From the NCBI GenBank assembly GCA_020443295.1, contig JAGRIJ010000046.1, forward strand, positions 1 through 33,844: a stretch of DNA of 33,844 nt. Direction: 5' to 3'. This document shows positions 15,300 through 23,692 of the stretch, in pieces. The position numbers were made by a program, and so were the translations under genes. Source of the stretch: Alphaproteobacteria bacterium (GTDB taxonomy: Bacteria; Pseudomonadota; Alphaproteobacteria; Micavibrionales; Micavibrionaceae). The notes under the pieces are model-generated. The model ran no database searches. It worked only from the letters and a program-made list of their open reading frames with translations, and had not been told where the DNA came from. Position 1 is the stretch's first letter. Every line of letters starts with the position of its first letter.

Positions 15300-18050
15300 T
15301 TATTCCGCTGCAATCTTGCCGTGGCACTGCTTGAATTTTTTCCCGGAGCCGCAGGGGCATGGGGCGTTACGCTGGACCTTGCCCCATGTTTCGGGATCGT
15401 CCTTATCAAAGGGGCGGCGTTTGATCGGAAGCGGCGTTACATTTTCTCTTGCTTCTCCCTGCGGCGTTCCCTGAGCCATGGCAGCGGCGGGATCGGTGCG
15501 GCCTTCCTGCATTTTCGGTTCGGGTTGCGAGGGCATCAGACCGGGAATCACCAAACCCGTGCGGCCCGGTTCGACGTTCAGTTCGACGAGACTGAGGGTC
15601 ATGGTTACGGTTTCACGCATCATGTGAAGCATTCCTTCAAAAAGCTGGAAGGCTTCGGTCTTGTATTCATTCAGCGGGTCGCGCTGGCCAAAGGCGCGCA
15701 GATTAATGCCCTGACGCAGGTGGTCAAGATTGAGCAAATGTTCTTTCCAGTGCTGATCGAGCATTTGCAAAAGAATCATTTTTTCAACACGGCGCCAGAC
15801 TTCAGGCGTCGCGTTCACTGCCTTTTCCGCCATTTTCTTGTCGGAGGTATCAATCAGGCGATCCATGATTTCGGTATCCGCAATTCCTTCCTCTTTCGCC
15901 CAGTCGCGAAGGGGAGGGTGAATGTTGAGCAGGCGGACGATATCATTTTCCAACGCATCTATATCCCACTGTTCAGCATAAGCATGCTCGGGGATGCAGC
16001 GGGTGACAATCTCCTCGATCGTCTGGTGGCGCATGTCGCGGACCATTTCCTCAACGCTTTCGACTTCCATGATTTCCCTGCGCTGGTCGTAAATGACTTT
16101 GCGCTGGTCGTTCATCACGTTGTCGAACTTCAGCAGGTTTTTACGGATTTCGAAATGCATGCTCTCGACCTTGCCTTGCGCACGTTCGAGCATTTTTGAA
16201 ATCCACGGATGTTCCAGCGCTTCGCCTTCCTGAAGGCCGATTTTCTTGTTGGCCAGAAGGGCTTCAAGGTTCTGGCCTGCGAAAATTCTCATCAGGTCGT
16301 CTTCGACGGAGAGGAAGAACATGGAGGCGCCGGGGTCGCCCTGACGGCCTGAACGGCCACGGAGCTGGTTGTCAATGCGGCGGGATTCGTGCCGTTCCGT
16401 GCCTACGACATACAGGCCTCCCGATTCCAGAACGATTTTCTTGTTCTGGGCGACTTCGTCCTTGATATTTTCTATGGCGGATTCTTTCTTGTCGTCCGTC
16501 CATTCCGGGTCCACTTCTTCCATCACGCGCATTTCGACGTTACCGCCGAGCTGGATGTCGGTTCCGCGACCGGCCATGTTGGTGGCAATGGTGACAGCGC
16601 CGGGTTTTCCGGCCTGCGCGATAATGTGGGCCTCCTGTTCGTGATGGCGGGCGTTGAGGACGTTATGCTTGATTTTCTCTTTTTTCAGGCGGGCGGCAAG
16701 TTTTTCAGATTTTTCAATCGAAACCGTACCGACGAGAACGGGTTGCTGGCGTTCCTGACATTCCTTGATCAGCGTAACAATCGCATCGTCTTTCTCGCGG
16801 AGGGATTTGTAGATTTTATCATCGTAGTCTTTGCGCGATACGGGAACGTGAGTGGGGATTTCAACGACTTTGAGACCGTAAATCTCTTCGAATTCGGCTG
16901 CTTCGGTCAGCGCCGTTCCCGTCATTCCCGCGAGTTTCGGGTACAGGCGGAAATAATTCTGGAAGGTAATGGAGGCAAAGGTCTGGTTCTCGGTCTGGAT
17001 TTCCACGCGCTCTTTGGCTTCTATAGCCTGATGCAGGCCTTCGGAGAGGCGGCGCCCTTCCATCATGCGGCCTGTGAATTCGTCAATCAGGATGACCTTG
17101 TTATCCTTGATAATATAGTCGGTATCGCGGTGGAAGAGCTTGTGGGCGCGCAGGGCCTGATTCACATGATGCACCAGCGCAACATTGCCGATATCGTACA
17201 TGCTGCCTTCTTTTAGAATTCCATGCTTTTCCAGCAGTTCTTCCACGTGTTCCTGCCCGCGTTCGGTCAGGGCAATGTTTTTATGCTTTTCTTCGCGTTC
17301 GTAATCTTCTTCTTCGAGTTCGGGAATGATCCGGTCGACCTTGCCGTAGAGTTCCGTCGATCCCTCGGACGGGCCGGAGATGATCAGAGGAGTCCGCGCT
17401 TCGTCGATCAGGATCGAGTCCACCTCGTCCACAATCGCGTAATTGAAGTCCCGCTGGACCATCTGGTCGAGGCGGAATTTCATATTGTCGCGCAGGTAAT
17501 CAAAGCCGAATTCGTTATTGGTGCCGTAAGTGATATCGCAGGCGTATGCTTTGCGCCGTTCGTGATCGCGCAGGTTTCCGATAATGCATCCGGTAGTGAG
17601 GCCCAGAAATTTGTAGATTTGTCCCATCCATTCCGCGTCCCGGCTGGCGAGGTAATCGTTGACGGTTACGACGTGGACCCCTTTGCCGCAGACGGCGTTC
17701 AGATAAACAGGCAGGGTTGCGACGAGGGTTTTTCCTTCCCCCGTTCTCATTTCGGCGATCTTTCCTTCGTTCAGAGCCAAGCCCCCGATCAGCTGAACAT
17801 CGTAATGGCGCTGTCCCAGAGTCCGCTTGGAGGCTTCCCGGACGACGGCGAAGGCTTCGTGGAGAACGTTGGACTGCGGTTCCCCTTTTTCAAGGCGTTC
17901 ACGGAATATCTTGGTCTGAGCGCGCAAATCTTCATCGCTCATCGCCTCGAACTTTGGTTCCAGAGCGTTAATCTTGGGCACATGGCGTCCCAAGTGCTTT
18001 AATGTCCGGGCATTCGAAGTCCCGAATATCTTTCCCAAAAGGCCGAACAC
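15300..18050 (-). CDS. secA: Preprotein translocase ATPase SecA
   Basis: SecA drives post-translational export through SecYEG. The protein is about 916 residues from GTG 18050, giving the standard N-terminus ([19 protein letters not shown]). Walker A is MRTGEGKTL, the DEAD-type box is [19 protein letters not shown], and [26 protein letters not shown] marks nucleotide-binding domain 2. The C-terminal SecB-binding zinc motif [13 protein letters not shown] is intact. GGGGAG lies 10 nt before the GTG, and a promoter at 18091-18119 starts transcription downstream of the longer in-frame ATG (18143), ruling that start out. It heads a minus-strand run with the DUF4262-like, FAD and aldo/keto reductase genes. 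Confidence 0.97.
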   Translation of the reverse strand: MFGLLGKIFGTSNARTLKHLGRHVPKINALEPKFEAMSDEDLRAQTKIFRERLEKGEPQSNVLHEAFAVVREASKRTLGQRHYDVQLIGGLALNEGKIAEMRTGEGKTLVATLPVYLNAVCGKGVHVVTVNDYLASRDAEWMGQIYKFLGLTTGCIIGNLRDHERRKAYACDITYGTNNEFGFDYLRDNMKFRLDQMVQRDFNYAIVDEVDSILIDEARTPLIISGPSEGSTELYGKVDRIIPELEEEDYEREEKHKNIALTERGQEHVEELLEKHGILKEGSMYDIGNVALVHHVNQALRAHKLFHRDTDYIIKDNKVILIDEFTGRMMEGRRLSEGLHQAIEAKERVEIQTENQTFASITFQNYFRLYPKLAGMTGTALTEAAEFEEIYGLKVVEIPTHVPVSRKDYDDKIYKSLREKDDAIVTLIKECQERQQPVLVGTVSIEKSEKLAARLKKEKIKHNVLNARHHEQEAHIIAQAGKPGAVTIATNMAGRGTDIQLGGNVEMRVMEEVDPEWTDDKKESAIENIKDEVAQNKKIVLESGGLYVVGTERHESRRIDNQLRGRSGRQGDPGASMFFLSVEDDLMRIFAGQNLEALLANKKIGLQEGEALEHPWISKMLERAQGKVESMHFEIRKNLLKFDNVMNDQRKVIYDQRREIMEVESVEEMVRDMRHQTIEEIVTRCIPEHAYAEQWDIDALENDIVRLLNIHPPLRDWAKEEGIADTEIMDRLIDTSDKKMAEKAVNATPEVWRRVEKMILLQMLDQHWKEHLLNLDHLRQGINLRAFGQRDPLNEYKTEAFQLFEGMLHMMRETVTMTLSLVELNVEPGRTGLVIPGLMPSQPEPKMQEGRTDPAAAMAQGTPQGEARENVTPLPIKRRPFDKDDPETWGKVQRNAPCPCGSGKKFKQCHGKIAAE

Positions 18051-18090
18051 GTGAGGTTTTCTCCCCGATATAACCCAAATAAGTCGTTCT

Positions 18091-18119
18091 GGTATAAGGC
18101 TCCGGGGCCCCTGCGTCAA
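18091..18119 (-). promoter_or_regulatory. secA promoter
   Basis: On the minus strand TTGACG (18119-18114), a 17-nt spacer and TATACC (18096-18091) form a good sigma-70-type promoter. The expected transcript start, near 18084, lies about 34 nt before GTG 18050 and supports that start codon. Confidence 0.55.
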
Positions 18120-18220
18120 TAACAGCGTTCTCCGGCCTTTCACTTTCCCTATTGAAAAGGCAGGGGGGTTTGGTTAGTCTGCGCGGTTATATACCCGCAC
18201 GTTTACCATTGAGGAATATC

Positions 18221-19363
18221 ATGTCTTATTTGCCCCCCCGTCAGGATTCATCTTTTAGAGGCAGCGAGTCCGGCCATGCCGTTATCGTGTTTTTGCTTCT
18301 TATTATTGTCGGTGCCCTTGGTTTTATCGCCGGGCGGATGACGCCGACTTCCAGTTTGCCGAAGCCCCTGCAAAACTTTGCGGCGGTTCAAAGCGCTCCG
18401 GAGTCTCCTTCTCATCCAGTTTCCGCCGATAATCCTGTCGTTGCCAAAGTCAACGGCGAAGAGATTACCAAGGCCGATGCTCAGGATGCGATCAAGAGTC
18501 TGCCGGATAACTTTAAACAGTTTCCCGAAGACGTTCTGCAGCAGATTGCGCTGGACCAAATGATCGGTGAAAAGGTTATCGATTCCAAGCTGGCCGGGGC
18601 CGGACTGGAAAACGATCCTGAAGTTAAAAAAGAAATCGCGAATGCTGAAAAACAGATTATTCGTTCGATTTTCATTGAACGCGAAGTCAAAAAAGAGTTG
18701 ACCGACGAGCGTATCAAGCAAGCCTATGAAGATTACAAAGCCAAGTTCCCGAAAGTCGAGGAAGTGAAGGCCGCTCATATTCTGGTCTCCAAGGACGACG
18801 AGAAAAAAGCTCTTGATCTGATCAAGCAGCTGGATGGCGGTGCAGATTTTGCCAAGCTGGCGAAGGAAAATTCTCTTGACGGTTCTGCGGAAAGTGGTGG
18901 GGATCTGGGATACTTCGCCAAAAACGAAGTCGTTCCCGAGTTTGCCAAAGCCGCTTTTGAGACCAAACCCGGCAGCTATACCAAGAAGCCTGTCAAAACC
19001 GACTTCGGCTATCATATCATCAAGGTCGAGGATAAGCGCACCCGTCCGGCTGCGGATTTTGAGACGGCCAAGCCTTATCTGGAGCAGGAACTCAGCCGCC
19101 AGCTTTACAATGAAGTCGTTGCAAAGTGGCGCGATGAAGCCAACATCGAGCATTACGATGCGAATGGCAAGCTGATTGCCGAGCCGCAGGAACAGGCCGA
19201 GGGTATGGAGCCGGATGCCGGAGAAGAAGCCGTCGAGCCTGCCACAGGTGTTGAAGAAGAGGGCATGGACGCTGAGTCTCCTGCACCTGACAGCGCTTCC
19301 GAAGCGGATACCCCGGAAGATGCCGTCTCTCAAGAGCCCTCTGCAGAAAAGCCTTCCGAATAA
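18221..19363 (+). CDS. Membrane-anchored parvulin-type peptidyl-prolyl isomerase
   Basis: The protein has 380 residues from ATG 18221 (GAGGA 6 nt upstream). A signal anchor spans about residues 20-38 (AVIVFLLLIIVGALGFIAG). A SurA-N-like chaperone region (about 72-170, starting VAKVNGEEITKADAQ) follows, then one parvulin domain (183-273) with AAHILVSK, SGGDLGYF and FGYHIIKVED. An acidic, Pro/Glu/Ala-rich tail covers the last 80 residues. It probably folds exported proteins on the periplasmic side, which agrees with its place divergent from secA. The in-frame start at 18152 overlaps the promoter zone and has no ribosome-binding site. A strong terminator follows. Confidence 0.9.
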   Translation: MSYLPPRQDSSFRGSESGHAVIVFLLLIIVGALGFIAGRMTPTSSLPKPLQNFAAVQSAPESPSHPVSADNPVVAKVNGEEITKADAQDAIKSLPDNFKQFPEDVLQQIALDQMIGEKVIDSKLAGAGLENDPEVKKEIANAEKQIIRSIFIEREVKKELTDERIKQAYEDYKAKFPKVEEVKAAHILVSKDDEKKALDLIKQLDGGADFAKLAKENSLDGSAESGGDLGYFAKNEVVPEFAKAAFETKPGSYTKKPVKTDFGYHIIKVEDKRTRPAADFETAKPYLEQELSRQLYNEVVAKWRDEANIEHYDANGKLIAEPQEQAEGMEPDAGEEAVEPATGVEEEGMDAESPAPDSASEADTPEDAVSQEPSAEKPSE

Positions 19364-19387
19364 GGTTTTTGGCTTAAAGGTTTTTTT

Positions 19388-19420
19388 AAAAGCCGCGGCT
19401 TTGTCCGCGGCTTTTGCTTT
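19388..19420 (+). terminator. Rho-independent terminator after the parvulin gene
   Basis: AAAAGCCGCGG (19388-19398) and CCGCGGCTTTT (19405-19415) form a perfect 11-bp stem with a 6-nt loop, followed by a T-rich tail (CTTTTGCTTTT). It separates the parvulin gene from the Nudix gene. Confidence 0.85.
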
Positions 19421-19452
19421 TGCGGGGCAAGGAAAGGGGCTATAACCTCTTC

Positions 19453-19911
19453 ATGAAAAAGATGAATTGCACCGAAGCTCTTGCGCTGCCGAGGCCGGAT
19501 CATCCTGCCGGATTGCCTGTCGTTCTTGTCGCTGCTGTGGCGCTGGTGAATGCGAAGGGACATGTTTTGCTTGCGCAGAGGCCGGAAGGAAAAAGCATGG
19601 CAGGGTTGTGGGAATTTCCCGGAGGCAAGGTCCAGCCTGGTGAAACCCCGGAATACGCCCTGATGAGAGAGCTTGAGGAAGAGCTGGGCATTGAAACGCG
19701 GGAATGCTGTTTTTCGCCCATCGGTTTTGCTTCCCACAGTTACGATGATTTTCATCTGCTGATGCCGCTTTTTGTCTGCCGGGCCTGGCGAGGCGAACCG
19801 CAGCCGCTGGAAGCGCAGGCCCTTGTATGGGTCGCCCCTCAGGATCTTTATGATTATCCCATGCCTGAAGCCGATATTCCGCTTGTTTACCAAATCCGGG
19901 ATCGCCTGTAG
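19453..19911 (+). CDS. mutT: MutT-type Nudix hydrolase
   Basis: The 152-residue protein contains a complete Nudix box (G58 to I80, GX5EX7REUXEEXGU) and the MutT-like flanks LLAQRPEGKSMAGLWEFPGG and ASHSYDDFHLLMPLFVC, as in 8-oxo-dGTP diphosphatases that clean the nucleotide pool. ATG 19453 is the first Met after the terminator. ATG 19462 is a possible alternative, and neither has a well-spaced Shine-Dalgarno. The methyltransferase gene begins 9 nt after its stop, so the two are an operon. Confidence 0.88.
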   Translation: MKKMNCTEALALPRPDHPAGLPVVLVAAVALVNAKGHVLLAQRPEGKSMAGLWEFPGGKVQPGETPEYALMRELEEELGIETRECCFSPIGFASHSYDDFHLLMPLFVCRAWRGEPQPLEAQALVWVAPQDLYDYPMPEADIPLVYQIRDRL

Positions 19912-19920
19912 AATAGAGGG

Positions 19921-20676
19921 ATGTACCGTTCCGTCTATGATCTCAGGACTTTTTACAATTCACCTCTGGGGTTGGCCGTTCAGAGAATTCTGGACCGGAG
20001 GATTGCCGGGCTATGGCCAGATGCGAATGGTTTGCGCGTCATGGGATGCGGCTATGCGGTGCCATATCTTAACCGGTATTGCGCCCAGGCGGAGCGGGTG
20101 ATTGCCATGATGCCTGCGCGGCTGGGGGCCGATACCTGGCCTAAAGACGGGAAGAACGTCGTTTATCTGTCAGAAGGGTTTGGCCTGCCGATTGAGAACG
20201 CTTCGGTTGACCGGATTTTGCTTGTTCATCACCTTGAATATTCAGAGCAGCTTCAGCCCAGCCTGCATGAAATGTGGCGCGTTCTGAAACCCAATGGCCG
20301 TATTCTTGTCGTCGTTCCCAACCGTTCCAGTCTGTGGGCGAGGGTGGAGTGGTCACCTTTCGGGCACGGAAGCCCGTTCTCGCTTTCCCAGCTTTGTTTC
20401 TTTTTGCGCGAAAATCTTTTTGTGCAGGAGCGTACGCAGAGCGCGTTATTCATGCCTCCCTTCAAATTTTCTTTTTTTATGCGTTCGGCGAATTTTATCG
20501 AGCATCTGGGTCGAGCGGTCCTGCCGATTGCTGCGGGTGTCCATATCATTGAGGCAAGCAAGCAAGTTTATGCGGGGGTTGATAAAGGGTCTGGTTCCAA
20601 AGTCCTCGCTTACAAGCCGGGGCTGTTCGGGGGGCCGCCGCCCGCGGTTCCCGTCCCGCAGAACTATACTTCTTGA
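19921..20676 (+). CDS. Class I SAM-dependent methyltransferase
   Basis: The 251-residue protein resembles Methyltransf_11 enzymes. Motif I is VMGCGYAVPYL rather than the common LDLGCG. The acidic residue at strand two is replaced by AMMPARLGA, but LPIENASVDRILLVHHLEYSEQ and EMWRVLKPNGRILVVVPNR are typical. Homologues accompany mutT-type genes in alphaproteobacteria. The substrate is unknown, and the atypical SAM-site residues leave some doubt about catalysis. It is translationally close to the Nudix gene (9 nt) and converges on metA with a 38-nt gap that has no obvious terminator. Confidence 0.82.
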   Translation: MYRSVYDLRTFYNSPLGLAVQRILDRRIAGLWPDANGLRVMGCGYAVPYLNRYCAQAERVIAMMPARLGADTWPKDGKNVVYLSEGFGLPIENASVDRILLVHHLEYSEQLQPSLHEMWRVLKPNGRILVVVPNRSSLWARVEWSPFGHGSPFSLSQLCFFLRENLFVQERTQSALFMPPFKFSFFMRSANFIEHLGRAVLPIAAGVHIIEASKQVYAGVDKGSGSKVLAYKPGLFGGPPPAVPVPQNYTS

Positions 20677-20714
20677 AACTATTACCTCTTACGATTTATG
20701 AGAATTTTTGAGGT

Positions 20715-21773
20715 CTATAGTCCTTTAAGAGGTTGATTCGGATCAATCCCTTCCATGAACTGGTTTTTGCGGTTGGCGTGGGTGACCTGATAGACAAGGC
20801 CAATCCAACTGGAGAGGATGGCGCGACCGCTATCCGTCCATGTATTTTCCAGATTTTCATTGATGAATTCACGATGGTGGTCCATCAGGGCCATTGTGGG
20901 GGGATGATTCTTGTCCGGCTGGATCCGGTCGATGATTTCCTGTTTGAAATAGTTTTCAGGGAAGGGCGGGCAGTCGGGGCGTTCTCCTGCCTCAAAACGG
21001 CGGAGTTCGCGCTCATATTCCTTGAGCAGGCTGATCGTGTCGTATTCGGGATGTCCTTGCATGCATACCAGCCGGAATCCGTCCGGGCTGACGGCGATGT
21101 GGGTTCCCGAAAGCCTCCCCTTAACGAGAATTTTCATCTTCGCGGCATGGAACTGTTCTTCCGTGACGGTGTTAAAGCGCGAGTGGGGGACATCGAAAAC
21201 CGTATTCATATTGCGCACGAGAGGGTGGTTCCGATCTTCGATCCGGTGACGGTAGACGCCCCAGAGTTTATGGCTGCCGGGCAGGGGGGAGCGTTTCTGA
21301 TCATAGCGGAACTGCATAACCGCGTGTGTGGCCAGGCATGAGCAAAGCGTTGACGTTACGTTGTTCCACGACCAGTTAATCACCTTTTTCAGCGGTTCCC
21401 AGAACGGTTCTTTTTCCAGATGGGGCTGCGAGATGTTTGCGCCGGTCACGATCAGTGCGTCCAGTCCCTCTTCCTGAAGTTTTTCAAACGGTTCGTAGTA
21501 TTTCTTGACGTACTCTTTTGTTTCAGCGCTCCGCTCCAGTTCGGGCAAAGTAAAGGGATGGACGTAAAGCTGCGCGATCTGGTTACTCTCTCCGACATGT
21601 CTGAAAAACTGACGTTCCGTTGCGGTCAGGGCCGCATCCGGCATCATATTCAGGAGGCCGATGTGCATTTCCCTTATATCCTGCTTGGCGGCGCGGTCAG
21701 GGGGGAGGACAGTACGGCCTTCCTGCTTCAGGCGATCGAAGGTCGGAAGGTCGTTATAGGCCACTAATGGCAT
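20715..21773 (-). CDS. metA: Homoserine O-acyltransferase MetA
   Basis: MetA activates homoserine by O-succinylation or O-acetylation, the first committed step of methionine synthesis. The 352 residues include HIGLLNMMPDAALTATERQF, DALIVTGANIS, the nucleophile C146 in CSCLATHA, GVYRHR, and the His/Glu pair of MQGHPEYD. It is class MetA (glutamine-amidotransferase-like fold), not MetX. The residue aligning with E. coli Gly111 appears to be S115, neither the Gly linked with succinyl use nor the Glu linked with acetyl use, so the acyl donor is uncertain. It is divergent from the chorismate mutase gene across 80 nt. Confidence 0.92.
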   Translation of the reverse strand: MPLVAYNDLPTFDRLKQEGRTVLPPDRAAKQDIREMHIGLLNMMPDAALTATERQFFRHVGESNQIAQLYVHPFTLPELERSAETKEYVKKYYEPFEKLQEEGLDALIVTGANISQPHLEKEPFWEPLKKVINWSWNNVTSTLCSCLATHAVMQFRYDQKRSPLPGSHKLWGVYRHRIEDRNHPLVRNMNTVFDVPHSRFNTVTEEQFHAAKMKILVKGRLSGTHIAVSPDGFRLVCMQGHPEYDTISLLKEYERELRRFEAGERPDCPPFPENYFKQEIIDRIQPDKNHPPTMALMDHHREFINENLENTWTDSGRAILSSWIGLVYQVTHANRKNQFMEGIDPNQPLKGL

Positions 21774-21792
21774 TTAAAGTCTCACGATCCGT

Positions 21793-21821
21793 TTGATTTC
21801 TTAATCAGTTCTCTATAAATA
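21793..21821 (+). promoter_or_regulatory. Candidate promoter for the chorismate mutase-tyrA operon
   Basis: TTGATT (21793-21798) is followed by TATAAA (21814-21819) or TAAATA (21816-21821), at 15- or 17-nt spacing. The short AT-rich metA/chorismate mutase gap must hold promoters for both directions; a convincing metA promoter was not found. Confidence 0.35.
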
Positions 21822-21853
21822 AGCTTTTATAAGTTGGGAAGTCAGGCAAGTCC

Positions 21854-22714
21854 ATGTCTAAAACGCTGAGCGATATTCGCGTGAAAATTGATAAGATCGA
21901 TGACAAGGTTCACGATCTGCTGATGGAGCGTGCCTCTCTGGTTTCTTCGATTGCCGAAGCCAAGCGCAAGTCGAACCTTCAGATGGTTCAGCCCGCCCGC
22001 GAAGCCAAAATGATCCGCCGGTTGCTGGCGCGTCACAGCGGTCCCTTGCCCCGGCAGGCGGTGGTGCGGATCTGGCGGGAACTGGTCGGTGCGGTGGCCC
22101 TGCTGCAGACAGGCCTGACAGTCGTGGTTTACGCTGATGAGCACGGTAATCCCCACTGGGATATGGCCAAAGATTATTTCGGCAGTATCGTTCCCATGAA
22201 AAAAATCAATTCCCGGGCGGGGGCTGTTGGAGCCGTTCGCAACGAGGATGCGTCGTTCGGGGTTCTTCCCTGGCCGGAGCTGGACCAGAACGATGCGTGG
22301 TGGGTGCATCTTTTTGACCAGCATAGTCAGAAGATGTCGGTTATCTGTGCGCTTCCTTACGGTCATCACGGATCGAAGACGGCGCAAAACCTTTCGCATC
22401 GTTCACTCGTAGTTTCCAAATTCGAATTTTTGCCTTCCGATGACGATTACACGTTTCTCGGGCTTGAACTCAGCATCAGTATCAGCCGTACGCGTATTGT
22501 GGAGCGCCTGAGCGAACTTGGGCTTCATATCGTGAATCTCTACAGTTCCAAATCTTCCGCACGTCCGGATTATAACGCGCACCTTGTAGAGGCGAGGGGG
22601 TACATCGCTCCTGATTCGCCGTTGCTGGATGATATTCGCCAGATGTTCGAAGGCGAATGCCGTTATTGTGGCGTGGTGGGCGGGTATCCGGCGGTGCCGG
22701 AACTCGATGAATGA
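21854..22714 (+). CDS. Chorismate mutase (AroQ type) with prephenate-dehydratase-like C-terminal region
   Basis: The 286-residue protein begins with an AroQ domain (1-88) that rearranges chorismate to prephenate. Comparison with the E. coli P-protein places active-site residues at R9, R26, K37, R49 and E50. Residues about 95-286 look like a prephenate-dehydratase/ACT-like region: AKDYFGS, then FGVLPWPE, and SDDDYTFLGLELSISISRTRIVERLSELGL. The dehydratase Thr-Arg-Phe motif is not visible, so that activity is doubtful. tyrA lies downstream, which supports a role in tyrosine synthesis. The Shine-Dalgarno before ATG 21854 is weak. Confidence 0.82.
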   Translation: MSKTLSDIRVKIDKIDDKVHDLLMERASLVSSIAEAKRKSNLQMVQPAREAKMIRRLLARHSGPLPRQAVVRIWRELVGAVALLQTGLTVVVYADEHGNPHWDMAKDYFGSIVPMKKINSRAGAVGAVRNEDASFGVLPWPELDQNDAWWVHLFDQHSQKMSVICALPYGHHGSKTAQNLSHRSLVVSKFEFLPSDDDYTFLGLELSISISRTRIVERLSELGLHIVNLYSSKSSARPDYNAHLVEARGYIAPDSPLLDDIRQMFEGECRYCGVVGGYPAVPELDE

Positions 22715-22766
22715 CCTTGCGGTTTTTGCCGCATCCTAATGAAAAAATACGCTATACACATAACAC

Positions 22767-22794
22767 ATTCTGAAAATCGCGGAATTTTCAGAAT
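22767..22794. repeat. Perfect 11-bp inverted repeat between the chorismate mutase gene and tyrA
   Basis: ATTCTGAAAAT (22767-22777) and ATTTTCAGAAT (22784-22794) flank CGCGGA. There is no following T-run, so it is not a standard terminator. It ends 19 nt before the tyrA ATG, where it could be an operator or a leader hairpin. Confidence 0.6.
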
Positions 22795-22813
22795 AGAGAT
22801 AAGGAATTGAGTG

Positions 22814-23689
22814 ATGTTTAATAAAGTTACAATTATCGGAATGGGGCTTATCGGTTCTTCGCTGGCCCGGATCATTCTGAAGAAAAGGCTGGCAAAAACG
22901 CTGATCGCTGCGGATACCAGTCTGGATGTCTGCAAGAAAGTGCATGACCTTGGTCTTGCGCATATTGTCACAGATCAACTGCTCCAAGCGGTTGAGGATT
23001 CCGATCTAGTGGTTCTTGCCGTTCCGGTAGGCGCGATGAAAAGCGTGGCCGAACGGATTGCTCCCGCACTCAAGGATGGTGCGGTCGTGACCGATACGGG
23101 ATCGGTTAAGATGGCGGTGATTGAGGCGATCGGGCCTCATTGCCGGCCGGGGGTCGATTTTGTTCCCGGGCATCCGATTGCAGGAACCGAATTTTCAGGG
23201 CCGGAGGCAGGGTTTGCAGAATTATTCGAGAACCGTTGGTGCGTTCTGACCCCTTTGCCGGACACGAGTATTCGTTCGGTCGAAAAGGTGACCAAGCTCT
23301 GGGAAGAGGCGGGAGCGATGATCGAGATCATGGATCCCGCGCATCACGATCTCGTTCTGGGGATTACTTCACACCTGCCGCACCTGATTGCCTACACGAT
23401 CGTGGGGACCGCAACCGAGCTGGAGGACGATATCAAATCTGAGGTTATCAAGTTCTCGGCTTCCGGTTTTCGGGATTTTACGCGGATCGCGGCGTCCGAT
23501 CCCGTGATGTGGAGGGATATTTTCCTGAACAACAAGGCCGCCGTTCTTGAAGTCCTGCAACGGTTTTCCGAGGATCTGACCGCCCTGCAGAAGGCGATCC
23601 GGCAGGGGAACGGAGACTATCTTTATGACGTCTTTACCAAGACCCGCGCCATCCGTAAACAGATCGTCCAGATCGGACAGGCGGAATAA
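22814..23689 (+). CDS. tyrA: Prephenate/arogenate dehydrogenase TyrA
   Basis: TyrA oxidatively decarboxylates prephenate (or arogenate) with NAD(P)+ toward tyrosine. The 291 residues begin with a Rossmann motif (IIGMGLIGSS, about 7-16). They contain VTDTGSVK, the substrate-binding FVPGHPIAGTEFSG and the helical dimerisation part with DPAHHDLVLGITSHLPHLIAY. Nothing resembling an ACT domain follows. Substrate and cofactor preference cannot be read safely. ATG 22814 has AGGAA about 7 nt upstream; GTG 22811 is an alternative. It converges on the PlsC-DUF2125-like gene with a 3-nt gap. Confidence 0.94.
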   Translation: MFNKVTIIGMGLIGSSLARIILKKRLAKTLIAADTSLDVCKKVHDLGLAHIVTDQLLQAVEDSDLVVLAVPVGAMKSVAERIAPALKDGAVVTDTGSVKMAVIEAIGPHCRPGVDFVPGHPIAGTEFSGPEAGFAELFENRWCVLTPLPDTSIRSVEKVTKLWEEAGAMIEIMDPAHHDLVLGITSHLPHLIAYTIVGTATELEDDIKSEVIKFSASGFRDFTRIAASDPVMWRDIFLNNKAAVLEVLQRFSEDLTALQKAIRQGNGDYLYDVFTKTRAIRKQIVQIGQAE

Positions 23690-23692
23690 GGA

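Noticed and set aside
15300..15360. ATG at 15360 as start of the DUF4262-like gene
   Set aside because: It would overlap the conserved SecA zinc-binding tail by 61 nt out of frame; the added residues look like shadow sequence.
16389..18002. Long plus-strand open frames (275 and 259 codons) within secA
   Set aside because: They mirror the secA coding strand; the translations have biased composition with no domain, and secA is certain.
18248..19333. A 361-codon minus-strand frame opposite the parvulin gene
   Set aside because: The plus strand has promoter-proximal ribosome-binding site, signal anchor, parvulin domain and terminator, so the minus frame is a shadow.
20677..20714. Bidirectional terminator between the methyltransferase gene and metA
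   Set aside because: The ACCTC/GAGGT match is five bases with a long loop, and no U-tract pattern is convincing.
21774..21853. Possible SAM riboswitch in the metA leader
   Set aside because: The 80-nt gap lacks the conserved core sequences I know for SAM-I or SAM-II and is too short once promoters for both directions are allowed. An AT-rich near-palindrome around AAGCTT is present but not informative.
22715..22740. Second small hairpin (TGCGG/CCGCA) right after the chorismate mutase stop
   Set aside because: The stem is only five base pairs and has no T-run, so it is not supported as a terminator.
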